From NCBI RefSeq assembly GCF_011075055.1, contig NC_058140.1, positions 17,671,945 to 17,735,944 of the forward strand: DNA of 64,000 nt. The letters run 5' to 3'. Numbering within the stretch: the first letter of the stretch is position 1; every line of letters begins with the position of its first letter. Shown here one piece after another: positions 33,201-48,200 of the stretch. Made by a program: the position numbers and the translations under genes. The notes below the pieces were generated by a model that was not told the DNA's origin, searched no databases, and saw only the letters and a list, made by a program, of their open reading frames with translations. Source of the DNA: Mangifera indica (lineage: Eukaryota > Streptophyta > Magnoliopsida > Sapindales > Anacardiaceae).

Positions 33201-36200
33201 TTCTTTCTTTTCTATTTTTTTATAATATTTTTATCCTGATTTTTGTTGGAGAAAAGTTTAGGCTCTTGTCACTACACTTGATTATGAGATGCAAATATTG
33301 TTAAAATCAGGATTTCTTCTGGGATCTGTTGGAACTGGATGGGAGATTGCCAAATTCTAAAGCTAATGGAAAAATAATAACAAATTGTGTCAGTGGATTT
33401 AAAAGTTCCCTAAATCAGAAGAGACAAAAATGACAATGAATAAGCATCAGTATGGATATTAAAGACTGACAGTTTGATCCTATGATAATCTAGTGGTTGT
33501 GGCTTAAACATGCATCTTGTATCCATTCTATATCATAGTACAATTGTACCTTTTCATGGCCCTGACTGATCCTGTTGCAGTAATTATTACTCAAACTTGT
33601 GGCAAACAATGTTCATTTAACCAAAAATATATATATATATATATATATTTATATCAGACTAATCTTGACTGAGGATTAACTTGCATTTGGTCAGTTGGAA
33701 AATGTTTTTTGTTCTCTTGATAAAGGTGTCGTAGATATAGAAATTTTGGTTCCTTAGGTGAATGGCTATGGAGATTTCCTTTAGGATCTAACTCACTTTG
33801 GCATGATGCTATTGAAACTGTGTATGATCTTCAAGCAAATGCATGAAATTTTAATGTGGTGTTGAGATAATCTATCCTCTTTTTGGGTACAAAATTGTAA
33901 TTTAATAAGAAAAGAAAATATTTTTGGGATGTGCTAGGCTCTCGTGTTTTAATTATTTGCCTAGAATCATTTTTCATTTGGTGGGGGAGAAAAAGCTTTA
34001 GATTTGTGGGATGTTGTGAAACTCTTCTTGTGGAGTGTCAAACAATTTTAATTTTCTTTATTTATAGAATTGAGATGCTTTTTTTTTAATTTCTCATTTG
34101 GTTGTTTATTTTGAGTTAGACTATGATTTCAAATTAGTGAGTTCAAGGTATCAAAATAAATAAATAAATTATCAAATAACATGAGAATCACAATTTAACT
34201 TAGAAATTACAAATTTATGAGGAAAAAATAATGCTAAAATACAAGAATCATCAATAAAACAAATCAGAAATTAACATTAACAGAAACCAGAAAATAGATT
34301 TTAGCATAACTTTGACACTTGACAAATTCTTTTTCTCTGTAGTCTTTTGGAATTTTGTGCTTATATCTTTCTTTGAATGTCTCTAAACAGCGAGGCACAA
34401 TGCAAATGAAAATTATAATATTAAATTGGTATTTCATTACTTTCTTGCTATGACCTGAACTTATCATCCTGTTATAAATAATTTGGTATCATCATCTCCC
34501 TCACTATAATAGTTTTTGCAGGCTTTATGATCCTCGTGTCCCTGAGCTACAAAAGATGCTTCACAGAGAAGCATTCTTTCCTTCTGAAAAATTCTCAGAT
34601 CCTGAAATTTTGGATACTTTGGTTGGTCTTGGGCTTAAAAGAACTTTGGGTTTAACTGGGTTGCTTGATTGTGCTAGATCAGTATCAATATTTAATGATT
34701 CTAGTGATTCAAAAGCACATAGTTGTGGAAGGACATTGCTTAGATGTTTGGATTCTCTTGCACTTAAGCTATCAACTGAAAACAGACAAGGCAATAACTC
34801 TGAATTGCTGAATGCTATGCTTATTCAGAATAACAATGTTGCGGGTGATGATGCCACATATGTTGACCCTTTGGTGGGAGATGAGAACCATTCAGAAGAT
34901 TTTCTGGTGGGCAGTGATGCTAGCTATGTTGTCTCTTTGGTTAGAGATGAGAACCATTCAGAAGATGATCTAGATGTTGCCTTTCTCATTGAAAACTTAA
35001 TCAATGGTGAACCAGAAGAAAATTTTTGGTCTGAAATGAAGGACATTACCTGGTGTCCCATTTCTTCTGATCCACCTGTACAAGGAATGCCTTGGTTGAA
35101 AACCAGTAACCAAGTAGCATCTCCAAGTATTGTGAGACCTAAGTCACAGATGTGGATGGTATCATCTACCATGCACATACTAGACGGTGAATGTGGTTCA
35201 ATTTATTTACAAGATAGACTTGGTTGGATGGACAGCATAAGCATAGATGTCTTATCTACACAACTAATTGAGTTATCAAAGTCATATGGCTTGCTTAGGT
35301 CGAATTCTGTGTTGGAAACTGGTTTTAATGCTGCACTCCAAAATGGAATCCAAATTCTTTATTCAAAATTACAAGAATATATTGGTACTGATGATTTTAT
35401 GCTGCTTAAATCAGCTTTGGATGGTGTTGCTTGGGTTTGGATTGGGGATGATTTTGTGTCTCCAAAGTCACTGGCATTTGATTCACCTGTGAAATTTACC
35501 CCTTATTTATATGTTGTCCCATCTGAGTTGTCCGAGTTCAGGGAGTTGCTTGTTGAATTAGGTGTGAGACTTAGTTTTGATATTTGGGACTATTTCCATG
35601 TTTTACAACGCTTACAAGATGATGTCAAAGGGGTCCCACTATCAGGCGATCAGTTAAGTTTTGTCTGCTGTGTCCTTGAAGCTGTTGCAGACTGTTGCTC
35701 TGACAAACCATTGTTTGAGGCCGCTAATACTCCATTACTAATTCCAAATTCTTCTGGTGTCCTTATGCATGCTGGTGATCTAGTGTATAATGACGCACCT
35801 TGGATAGAAGATAATGCTGTTGTTGGGAAACATTTTATTCATCCATGTATTAGAAATGATTTGGCTGATAGGTTGGGGGTAAAGTCAATTCGGTGTCTCT
35901 CATTAGTAGATGATGAAATGACTAAAGATCTTCCGTGCATGGATTTTGCTAGAATAAATGAGCTTCTTGCTTTGTATGGGAACAATGATTTCTTGTTGTT
36001 TGACCTTCTCGAGTTGGCAGATTGTTGTAAAGCTAAGAAGCTGCACCTGATCTTTGACAAGAGGGAACATTCTCGCCAGTCTTTGCTCCAGCACAATTTA
36101 GGTAATTAATACTTTTCCTGATTTTGGTGCTTCTTCAGATGATCCTAACTTAATGCGAAGGACCATTTTATTATTGATCATGCATAATTTTTATTTGCCA

Positions 36201-39200
36201 TTGAGTTGTTTGAGAATATAAGACTAAGTGGTGGTTAATTCTTTTTATTAGCATCTTGTCACTTACATGGGCAGTGATGAAATGATGGTTACATACAACC
36301 AAACTACAAAACTGTATGACTCTAATGATTATTGCATATCTATAGGGCTAGTTTGAATCAGTTTAATCTGCATTTTTTACTTTGTGTGACCATTGTCGTG
36401 TTTAGCCAGAAGTTTAGAGCTATATTAATATAGTATTCATTATAATTTTCAATAGTTAACTATTCTGTATATTTACTTAAAATTATGGCTAGGACAGGTG
36501 AATTTCAAGGGCCTGCTCTGGTTGCTATTCTGGAAGGGGCCAGCTTGAGTAGGGAGGAGGTTAGTAGTCTTCAGCTTCTTCCTCCTTGGAGACTTCGTGG
36601 TGATATTCTTAACTATGGTTTGGGACTGCTTAGCTGTTACTTCATTAGCGATTTCCTGTCTATTGTTTCTGGTGGCTGCTTTTACATGTTTGATCCTCAT
36701 GGTTTGGCGCTAGCTGCATCCTCAAGTCGTGGTCCTGCAGCTAAAGTGTTTTCTTTGTTAGGTACTTCAACCACAATTATTTGAATTGCAATATTCATTA
36801 TTATATTCATACATATCACACTTTCTGGCCCTTTTTTCCTCAAATATTTTTTTTGGGTTCTATGCAGAGTACAAATTATGTGGCAGAATTATATAAAGAT
36901 ATTGTCTAAAGCAATTGCTTATCTGGGTCCTATTTGAGAAAACCAGCTTTCGAATTTGTTCATCAATCTCTTAATCTTGGTCTTTAAAATTTTATAAAGC
37001 ATTATTTCCTACGTATAGAGTATATTTGACTATGAAAATTTTCACATGACCTTAGAAACTTTGGAGGAGAGATTTTAGATTTTCTTCTGTTTAAGTTATT
37101 TCATCTGGATCACCCCAATCTTGTTTTTCATGTTTTGAAGATAGGTTGGTGTCTATTGAAAGACGGAGGAAGAAAGAATATAAAGGTTGTAGAAGAGAGA
37201 GTGAAGAAAATAATGTCTTAAAATTTTCAACTCAGTCATGTTATATGAAAAAAAATTACTGGGTCTAGGTAAAAAATTTAATGTGTATTCGGATCCAAGT
37301 GCTAAGTCCTTTAATTACATTTAAAGATTTACTTGAGTGTTTGGTAGAGTTTACTGCTGTTGTTAAACCTTTCCCATCAGCTTAAACATTTATGTTTAAT
37401 GATTTCTCAACAAAATAGAAGTTGATAACTCTGTCCCAATTTCTGTTGTGGTCAACATATGCATATTGTGCAGTGTTTTTTTTCCCGTGTTAATAAATCT
37501 GTAATTTAATTCTTAAATTCCTGGAGGCTTTGGGGCTTTTTTTTATTTTTAAAAAGCTATATTTTCTTATGGACAATGGATGTATTGAATAGTATTTTTG
37601 TTTTCCTTGATCTACTTGCAGGTACTAATTTGATTGAGCGATTTCGTGATCAATTTAAGGCAATGCTGATTGGTGAAAATATGTCATCTTTGGATTCTAC
37701 TTTTATTCGCATGCCTCTATCATCAGAATGCTTGAAAGATGGAGTTGAAACTGGCTTTATGAGAGTAAAGCAAATAATTGACAGATTTTGGGAGCATGGT
37801 TCTAGGGCACTTATATTCCTAAAGTCCGTTTTGCAGGTACAAAAAGTTCTATCAACTTTGGTATTGCTTGCATGCACCTGCATTTCATAATTTATTCTGA
37901 ATATATTTTGTGCCTTTTCTCTTGTTAGAGAAGCAGGATATGGAAAGGGCTATCTCACTTTTGGTTCTTTTTGTATAATATCTTGTCATGGATAACATTG
38001 CATTACATTTACTTTGCTTTTTAAAGTATATACGGTTGAGAATAACACGAGGATCCACGCAAAATATGCATATTATGCACTGTCCCTATCACAACTAGAA
38101 CTTTGGTGAAAACCACTTAAATTCTAATTTGTTGCCGCAGGACAGAGTAGACATGCCAAGTAGGTCTGCAGATGGGTTAACCACTTAAGATCTTTTTGAG
38201 AAATAAACTTCTGAGACATTTCCTACCCTTCACAAAAATTAATTATAAACCTTTTAAATATATTGTATTGTTGAAAACTCTTTTTTTAATCCTTGTTCAG
38301 GGATTAATTTAAATTTGAAATGACTGATAATAATCCCAAAATTAGTGAAATTATTAGCTTTAGGATTGTTATCTTTATTTTTAAGTAAGGGATTAGTACC
38401 TTTGTTTTTGATTTAGTTGTTTATTTTCAGTCTAGTCCTATTGTATCAAGTATAAATTGATAACTAGATCAATGAATACAAATTTAACGAGGCATTCATC
38501 TAGAATCTAGTTTCTCATTTTTTACAAGTTATCAGAGTAGGATTGGTTCAATTGAAGAAGAGCTCTAGGAATCAGAGCAGGATCAGTTCAACTGAAGAAG
38601 AAGAAGATCTTCAGGAAGCCTGTTTTGGTGTGCCTTCATTGCCACTGATTTTTTCCTATACTGTAGGTGGCCTTCATTGCCACTGCATTTAAGGAATTAG
38701 TTTAGTGCCTTCATTGCCATTGATTTTTCATCAGGGTTTTTCCCATTTTTCCTCAGTCATATTCTCTCTCTGTTGTTTCTTTCAATTTGAATATCAGAGC
38801 CAAGATCTCCTGCTGGCATAATTTTTTCGGTCTTTCGGACAAAGAACTGACAACACAATCAGAGTGGGCATAACCAAAAGGCATGACTCTGTAGTTTGTT
38901 TCAATCAGAGCCTAGACTCTGTTTGTTAGCCTTGGCCATCCGAATTGTGCCATTGCTTTCTTTCTTTCATTAAATAAATGCTTACAATCTTTCATAACAG
39001 AGCAAGGTTGATCAGGAGAAGAGTGTAGTTTTAGAGATTCAAGGTTGAACTGATCAATACCAACTCTTGAAAGACTAAAACTCATACTCAAATTGACATG
39101 ACATCCTCATTGATAGCAATAATCTTGGCCAATAAAGTCATCTCTGGAATGACAAACTGAGAAAAAGCCTTTACATTATTAGTTGAACAAATTCTGACAG

Positions 39201-42200
39201 GCTAGGGGACCAACTTGTGTCACATCTACTCAAAAGGTCCAAATACCAAACTTGGTGAAGAACAATACCTTGGTTGAAACTTTCCAACTCAAGTTCATGG
39301 GCTTGGACTCAATCATTTGTATCATGGTTTCGACTATTAATAGGCAAGTTAGGATATCTATTCACTAGCTTGAGGGGGGTGATGAAAACTCTTTCCCTAA
39401 TCCCTAGTCTAGGATTAATTTAAATTTGAAATAATTGATTATTATCCCAAAATTAGTGGAATTATTAACTTTAGGATCATTATATTTATTTTTTGAATTA
39501 GGGCTTATTTTCTTTGTTTTTGAATTAGTTGTTTACTTTCAGTCTAGTCCTATTGTATAAGTATTAATTGGTAACTAGACCAATGAATAATAATCAAATG
39601 AGGTATTCATTGAGAATCTTGTTTCTCAATTTTAACATGTATAGATGGTAAAGGTGGTTGGCTTTTCATTATTGGCTCCATTGGTAACTCAGCATTGTAA
39701 AATAGTATCACAATCTAGTGGACCAATAAGTCTTGTGCTTGATTCCTCTCATTTTATTAACTAAATAATATTAGTTGTAATTTGATCCATGTGCCTTCAG
39801 ATTATTCTTTTTTCTCTTGTGGAGGCCCCGTACACTTTTGTATGTCCTTTTCATCAGTAAATCTTATTTTTCCTATAAAAATGCAGTAAGATGCCTTGTT
39901 AATATCAAACACCTCATTATTATTGAAAAGTATTATTCAAAAGTCCTTGAAATATCAAATTTCGCCCTTTGAATATCAAAAAATCACTTATAAAAGCATC
40001 AAAAAGCCCTGGATATGGAGATATGTAATACTTTTTAATAATAGGGGTGAGTTTGTTCTGTTGTGATTTAAATTGTATTTGTAGTTACGACTGTGATTGT
40101 AGTTATGTTTGATTTTCATGCCCTACATATAAGTTTGTGTTTTAGAGTTTAAATGCTATATTGATTTGTTGTATATTCCACTATGATTTCCTTTCAAGAT
40201 TTATTTATTAATATGGAAATATTTTGTTAACAAATGTTATTGTTGAAAATTTTTTAAAATGCTTATGCTTTCAGGTATCATTTTCAATTTGGGAAGAAGG
40301 CAGCTTGAAGCCATGTCAGGATTACTCAGTTTGTGTTGATTCATCATCTGCTATAATGAGGAATCCATTTTCAGAAAAGAAATGGAGGAAGTTTCAAATA
40401 TCAAGATTATTTAGCAGTTCAAATGCTGCAATTAAGTTGCATATAATAGATGTGTACTTGGACCAAGGAGGAACAAGAGTTGTGGACAAATGGCTTGTTG
40501 CACTCAGCCTTGGTTCTGGGCAAACAAGAAATATGGCTCTTGATAGGTATGTTGTCTTTGAAATTTGATCTATATGGAAGGAATAAATATTATAGTTAAG
40601 CAAAATTCATGATTTTGTTGAAGAATTGACTGTCAAAAAAATCTTCCAAAAATGGATACATTTGCTCTTGTCTTGAAGCATTACCATCTTTTGCTTGTCA
40701 AAATAAAGAGGCTATTGTGTTGGTGACTGGCAAGGATTTGAGTTTGACAAGTTGTGAATATGAATATCATTTTCTAGGCTGGTTGTGTTATGCTAATTTA
40801 AGTTGGAACTCGATTCAAGTCACCGCATCAGGGCCATGGGCCTGCATTGGATAAAGCCTTTTATGTAAGTTCTGTAATGATATCTGCACACAATAAAAGA
40901 CTTGTGTGATGCATATGCCATTACCTTTCCCTTTTTTAGTTGGGAAAGTTCCAAGGAGGATATGATGACTTGCTGTGTCTTTGGTATATCTGTTTTTGAG
41001 ATAGCAATAACTGTGCTCAAGGTTCTTTGGTAGATATGTGATTTACTTTAGTGGGAGCTATCATATTCTAAATGACAGGTGTCTAGGGCTTGTTAGAGAG
41101 AGACCCAATTGGTATTGAAATTTGTCTTAAAACTCTCTTGAAATTATAGAAGTCAATATAAACCTTTCCCTGTATTAATTAGACTTTGCTTGAAGTGTCA
41201 TGAAACTTGTGAGAAAGCTTCCATATTGGCTGGTCCACGTGTAAATTGGCTAAACCTCATGTGAGGTGATTGAAATTTTCCCTTGGCATGCACAAACACA
41301 TAGAAAAACTTATCAACCTTCTTGAAGATTGTTTATAGGAAAATGGTAATGATCATCTGTTTATTCCCCTTGATAAATACTCTGCAAAATTGAAGGCTAT
41401 ATGAAGCCATACAAGCTAATTTCCCATTACTAGAAAATTTACCTACCGAACAAATTACCTTCAAATAAGGAAACAAAGTACAAATCAGTTTAGGAGATAA
41501 TTTCTCTCCTCTATACTTGATAATTGGGAGTTATTGCAATTTCTCAAAAACCCTTTTATTCTATTAATAAAAAATTTAATTAAAATAACCTAAATCTTGA
41601 GATTAGTGCTCAGAATTCTAGACTCCCCCTTAAGTTATGTCATGTATGTCAATCATGCCTAGCTTGGACTTCAAATCTTCAAAGTTGGTTTAAGGTAGAG
41701 CCTTAGTCAATATGTATGCAGTTGAGAACATGTAGGGGTATATATTAACTTGATAACCCCTTCCTCTAATTTTTCTTTGCTGAAGTGGCGATTGAGTGCC
41801 ACATGCTTTTTTCGGTCATGATGAACTGGGTTCTTTGCAATGGTAATGGCAGCTTTGTTGTCACAGTAGGTCTCCATAGACTCTAAATCTACAATTTTTA
41901 AATCCTCCAACAATCTTTAAGCGTAATTCCTTCACATGTTCCATCTGACATTGCCCTCAACTCAGCCTCTGCACTTGTAGCTACCATGGATTGCCTTCCC
42001 ACTGGTTTCTTTGTTCTGTACTTCCCAGAGGAATCTCCTCCTGCTAATTGAAAAGGTGTCTCATGGCACAATGCTTACTTATGACTTTCTTTGCAGGCGA
42101 TATCTGGCATACAATTTAACACCTGTAGCTGGAGTAGCAGCTCTTATATCCCGAGATGGTCATCCTACTGATGCTCTTGGCACTGGCTCCATAATGTCTC

Positions 42201-45200
42201 CTCTTCCTTTGTCTAGTGATGTAGATTTACCTGTCACTGTATTGGGTTGTTTCCTGGTGCATCATAATGGTGGTCGCTATCTCTTTAAATACCAGGACAA
42301 GAGAACTTCGGTCAAGGCACAGCCTGATGCAGGAGATCATCTAATTGAAGCTTGGAATAAAGAACTGATGTCTTGTGTTCGAGATTCATACATTGAAATG
42401 GTTGTGGAAATTCAGAAATTAAGAAGAGAACCATCAAGTTCTACCACTGAGCTTGCAGGTCATGTGATTCCTCTGGCTTTGAAGGCTTATGGAGATCAAA
42501 TTTATTCCTTCTGGCCAAGATCTAATGCACATGTTATTATTAATCAAACAGGTGAAGACAGCAAGTTGACATCAGTCAAAGTGCTTAAAGCAGATCAGGA
42601 ATGCATTATTGAACTAGTAATAAGGCCTTTCTATGCTCGCCTTGTTGATCTTCCTCTCTGGCAGCTATATTCAGGAAATTTTGTGAAGGCTGAAGAGGGT
42701 ATGTTTCTTGCACAACCTGGGAATGGGGTAGGTGGTAATGTGCTTCCTGCTACAGTTTGCAGCTTTGTGAAGGAACACTATCAGGTGTTTTCGGTGCCAT
42801 GGGAATTAGTGTCTGAGATTAAAGCTGTGGGCATTAAAGTTCAAGAAATTAAACCTAAAATGGTCAGGGATCTTCTACGGGTTTCGTCAACATCTATTGT
42901 TCTTCGGTCAGTTGATACTTATGTAGATGTTCTTGAGTACTGCTTGTCGGATATTCAATTCCTAGGATCTCCAGATATCTGTGAAGATGATGCTTCACAT
43001 AATCCTGTTGAGTCTAATAGTATTTATAGAGCACATAATGAAGTAGGCAGCAGTTCCACTTTAGCATCATTTCCTCATGTGCATAGTTCTCATAGTTCCT
43101 CTTCCCAGACAACAGTGAGTTCTAGTGATGCCCTTGAAATGATGGCTAGCTTGAGTAGGGCTTTATTTGATTTTGGACGGATAGTGGTTGAAGATATTGG
43201 TCGAGCTGGAGGACCTGCAGTGCACAGAGGCAACATGGCAGGTACCAGTAACATCCACAGAAATGTTGACCCAAAGTTTCTATCAATAGCTGCTGAGCTC
43301 AAAGCCTTACCATTTCCAACTGCAACAAATCATTTAGCAAGGTTGGGTGTTACTGAACTTTGGTTTGGGAACAATGAGCAACAGACACTAATGAAGCCTT
43401 TAGCAGCAAAGTTTATCCACCCTAAAGTATTTGATAGAGCAATCTTAGCTGATATTTTGTCAAAATCTGCCATACAAACACTACTTAAACTGAAGAGTTT
43501 CTCTTTCCACTTATTGGCTGGTCATATGAGGTTGCTTTTTCACAATAACTGGGTGAATCATGTAATGGAATCAAACATGGTTCCATGGTTTTCATGGGAG
43601 AATATATCAATTTCTGGTGGGGAAGGAGGCCCTTCTCCTGAATGGATAAGGTTATTCTGGAAAATATTTGGTGGGTCATTGGATGACCTCTCTCTCTTCT
43701 CTGATTGGCCCTTAATTCCTGCATTTCTTGGGAGGCCAATTTTATGCCGTGTGAGGGAGCGCCATCTGCTTTTTGTTCCACCTCCATATACAGATCCAAC
43801 TCCTGAAAACGTTGTCACAGATGTCAGTGTGGTTGGAAATAATGTAAGTAGATTACCTATGGATAGTACTTCTGACTCAATCCAGCCTTACATCATTGCT
43901 TTTGAAGTGGCCAAAGGAAAGTATCCGTGGTTGTTGTCTCTGTTGAACCAGTGCAATATACCAATTTTTGATACTGCTTTCATGGACTGTGCTGGTCCTT
44001 GTAAATGTCTCCCTACACCTAGTCAATCATTAGGGCAAGTTATTGCATCCAAACTTGTTGCAGCCAAAAATGCCGGCTACTTCCCAGAACTTAGTTCTCT
44101 TTCAACTTCAGACAGGGGTGAACTTTTTACTCTTTTTGCTCATGATTTCCACTCTAATGGTTCCAAATATGGGACAGAAGAACTTGAAGTGTTACGTTCT
44201 CTGCCAATATATAAAACAGTTGTTGGGTCATGCACACATCTGCAGGGTCAAGAACAATGTATGATCTCTACCAATTCATTCCTTAAGCCATATGATGAGC
44301 GTTGCCTCTGTTATTCAACAGATTCAATTGAATACTTGTTACTTCGAGCCCTTGGGGTCCCTGAATTGCATGATCAACAGATTTTGGTACGGTTTGGGTT
44401 ACCTGGTTATGAAGGAAAACCAACTCCTGTGCAGGAGGATATATTGATTTATCTCTATACAAATTGGCAAGATTTCCAAACAGATTCTTCTGTAGTTGAA
44501 GCATTGAAGGAGACTAAATTTGTGAGGAATGCTGATGAATTTTCCACAGATTTGTATAAGCCAAAGGATCTTTATGATCCTGCTGATACTTTATTAATGG
44601 CTGTCTTTTCTGGTGAGAGGAAGAAATTTCCTGGTGAAAGGTTTGATACAGATGGGTGGCTTCGAATTTTAAGGAAAACAGGCCTTCGAACTTCAACAGA
44701 AGCAGATGTAATACTTGAATGTGCCAAAAGGGTAGAGTATCTTGGAAAGGAGTGCATGGATTTCTCAAGAGATTTTGATGATCTTGAGACAGATTCGATC
44801 CACTCTAAAAATGAAGTGTCTATGGAAATCTGGACATTGGCTGGATCAGTTATTGAAGCTGTGTTTTCAAACTTTGCTATCCTTTATGGCAATAACTTCT
44901 GTAATCAACTTGGCAAGATTGCTTGTGTCCCTGCTGAACTAGGCTTGCCAAATGTCTGTGGCAAGAAAGGTGGCAAGAGGGTTCTTACTTCGTACAGTGA
45001 AGCTATTCTGTCAAAGGACTGGTCTCTTGCTTGGAGTTGCGCCCCCATTCTTTCCAGACAAAATGTCGTTCCACCTGAATACTCCTGGGGAGCAATCCAG
45101 TTGAGGAGCCCACCAATGTTCTCCACTGTCCTCAAACATTTGCAGGTAATTATTTATTTTTTGCACGCTTAAGAGAAACAGTTTATGTAAATACAACTCC

Positions 45201-48200
45201 ATCTAACACAATATGGTCTAGGTAATCGGTAAAGGTGGCGGTGAAGACACTCTTGCTCACTGGCCAATCACAACAGGCATGATGACCATTGATGAAGCAT
45301 CGTGTGAAATTTTGAAATATCTGGACAAGGTTTGGGGTTCCCTCTCCTCTTCAGGTAGCTCCCTCCCATTCTCATTCTAGCTACCTAGTGTAAAACCTGT
45401 GCATTTCTTTTTTAAACTAAGTCTGTATATTAATCTAGCTTCACTTTGGTCCTGTCACAAGAGAAGTTCAAGATACCTATTTTTTCTTCATTCACTAAAA
45501 TTGGAAATGAGTGTGCTGCTGATTTTGCTTTAGATCAACTATATTGATAATATAATATAGAGAGAAAAGATGGGTTGGTTTTATTTTACATGGTTTTGTA
45601 TTGGAGTGGACAGTTTGTTTGCATACTCTCCATTTTACCATTTGTAGATCTCCTTTAAAATTATTCAACTTAAGTTTTTTTTTACAAATTTGGTGCAGAT
45701 AATCATTTCTTCATTTCATTTAATCCAATGGTTAAAAAGTAATAAGTAGCATTTAATGTTACCAACATATCAACCCTATGCACCACTGGATTAAAGTGCC
45801 ATGTTTTCAAGTTAAAAGATTCTGTAGAGAATGGCATTTGGCTGCCATATTTTTTTTAAGGGAAATGGACTTACTTCTTGTTCTTCATATATGCAGATAT
45901 ACAAGAGCTGCAGCGAGTAGCATTTTTACCTGCTGCAAATGGAACACGTTTGGTGACAGCTAGTCACCTTTTTGTGCGTCTGTCAATTAATCTTTCGCCA
46001 TTTGCATTTGAACTTCCGAGTCTATATCTTCCTTTTGTACAGATTCTCAAAGAATTGGGACTTCAGGACATGCTATCTATTGCTTCTGCAAAAGATATGC
46101 TTTTAAATCTCCAGAGAGCATGTGGGTTTCAGCGTCTAAATCCAAATGAACTTCGTGCTGTAATGGAAATTTTGTATTATGTCTGTGATGGGACTGTGGA
46201 GGCAAACAACTCTAACAGGCTTGACTGGGAATCAGATGCGATAGTCCCAGATGATGGATGCAGACTTGTTCATGCAATATCTTGTGTGTATATTGATTCT
46301 TATGGCTCTCGCTATGTGAATTGCATTGACACCTCGAGGTTAAGATTTGTCCACCCAGATCTTCCAGAGAGAATATGTATAGTCTTGGGTATCAAAAAGC
46401 TATCTGATGTTGTGATAGAGGTTAGGTTAATCTTCTTGAACTTATTCGTTGGACCCATTCTTGTGATTCCAACTGATTGTTAATGGAGCATTTATGTTAA
46501 TTTGGAAAAGTCAATTTGTCTGCAGGAACTTAGTCATGAAGAACATTTACAGAATTTGGAATTTATTGGGTCTGTTTCACTAGCGGTCATCAGAGAGAAG
46601 CTGTTAAGCAGATCATTTCAGGGTGCTGTATGGAGTCTTGTAAATAGTACAGCCAGCTATATTCCAACATTTACCACTACAGCTTTGGGAACAATACAAA
46701 GTTCACTTGAATCTCTCGCCAAGAATTTGCAGTTTGTTAAGTGTCTCCATACTCGTTTTCTACTACTCCCAAGATCCATAGACATAACCCGTATTGCTAA
46801 GGATTCCCTTTTTCTGGAGTGTGATAAAGGATTCAAGCATCGCACTCTTTACTTCCTAAACCAGTCAAAGACCTGTGTTTTAGTCGCTGAACCACCAGCC
46901 TATATATCTGTTCATGATATCATTACAATTGTTGTGAGTCAAGTTTTGGGCTCCCCCATGCCATTACCTATAGGTTCTTTATTTTTCTGTCCTGAAGGCT
47001 CTGAAACTGCAATTGTTGACAATTTGAAACTTTGTTCTGACAAGAGAGACGTTGAAACCATTAGTAGTTTAGTTGGCCAAGAAATACTGGCTAAAGATGC
47101 TCTGCAAGTGCAATTTCACCCATTAAGACCTTTCTACAGAGGAGAAATAGTGGCATGGCGAGTTAAACAGGGAGAGAAGTTGAAATATGGTAGGGTTCCA
47201 GAAGATGTAAGACCTTCAGCTGGTCAAGCGCTGTACAGGTTCAAGGTGGAAACTGCACCTGGAGAGACTGAGTCTCTTCTATCTTCACAAGTTTTCTCGT
47301 TCAGAAGCTTGCTGCTGGGCAATGAGGCTTCTGCAGGAACCATACCAGATGCGAACAATGCAGGAACTGATAGCACGTCCCATGATATGCCAGAAACGTC
47401 CAGAAGAGGCAAAACAAAGACTCCTCAGGTTTGGGTCTCTGACTTGGTAACTCTTAGAAAGTTGATCTCTTTAGCATGATTATGATATAGAAAGGTGATT
47501 GTGATCTCATTTTATTCCAAACTGCTCACCAGATAATCTTGTGATACTCTTGCTAGATCATACACTTATGGTGCTGAACCTACATTGATCAAGTTTGTGT
47601 TTGTTAGTTGTGCTTCGTCTACATGCCTTATCTGTGAGAGGCGGCACATCAAAGCTTATGATACTGTTATTGGTTTTCAATTATGAGTTTCAGATATTGG
47701 GCTAACTGGTAGCTTGACACATTTTCTATGCATACTTCTAGTAATCTATTCCTAATATTTATAAAAATAAAAAAGTCAATGCTACTAATTAATATTTTAG
47801 GTTACTTAAATAAAATGACTCCAAATACATAATGACAAAATTCCTAAATGCAAATATAGTTCCTATAAACGATAAACCTTTGTCCATTTGTTTTATATCA
47901 CATTAGTTATGGCATGTAGACCTTGATTTATTTTCAATCATCTATTAAGGTTTGATACCTAATCCATTGTATTACTTTTGTTTTCGTCTCATTAATGCCA
48001 TCCTGTACTGTTTCCTATAAAAGAAATAAAAGACCATTTATCATCTCTAAGGTATCAAGCATCAACTGAGAAGGCCGTCTTTTGAACAATTCCTGGTGAA
48101 CAACAACTATATCCTATTAATTAAAAGAAAACTCAACAATGCAAATAATTAATATCTTAACTTAAAAAAAATATAGTTATAAAATCTTAATGATGAAAAT

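Larger units (their letters stand above)
38269..39637 (+). mobile_element. non-autonomous LTR retroelement in sacsin intron 6
   Basis: The 1,369-bp element has two 258-bp LTRs (38269-38526 and 39380-39637). Each starts with TG (TGTTGAAAAC / TGATGAAAAC) and ends with CA, and perfect TGTAT duplications lie outside. A primer-site-like AGTTATCAGAGTAGG follows the left LTR, and a purine tract (GCTTGAGGGGGG) precedes the right one. The 853-bp centre has no gag or pol and carries short repeats around GATCAGTTCAACTGAAGAAG. The size is between a typical TRIM and a LARD. It lies in the same orientation as the gene. Confidence 0.9.

Noticed and set aside
27330..33239. Treating the 1,969-codon frame as an independent intronless gene starting at 27330
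   Set aside because: Its first codons are the continuation of exon 3 after a one-base loss. The upstream SSNRRGIWYG segment and all exon phases show it is internal to the sacsin gene, and its last codons run into intron 3.
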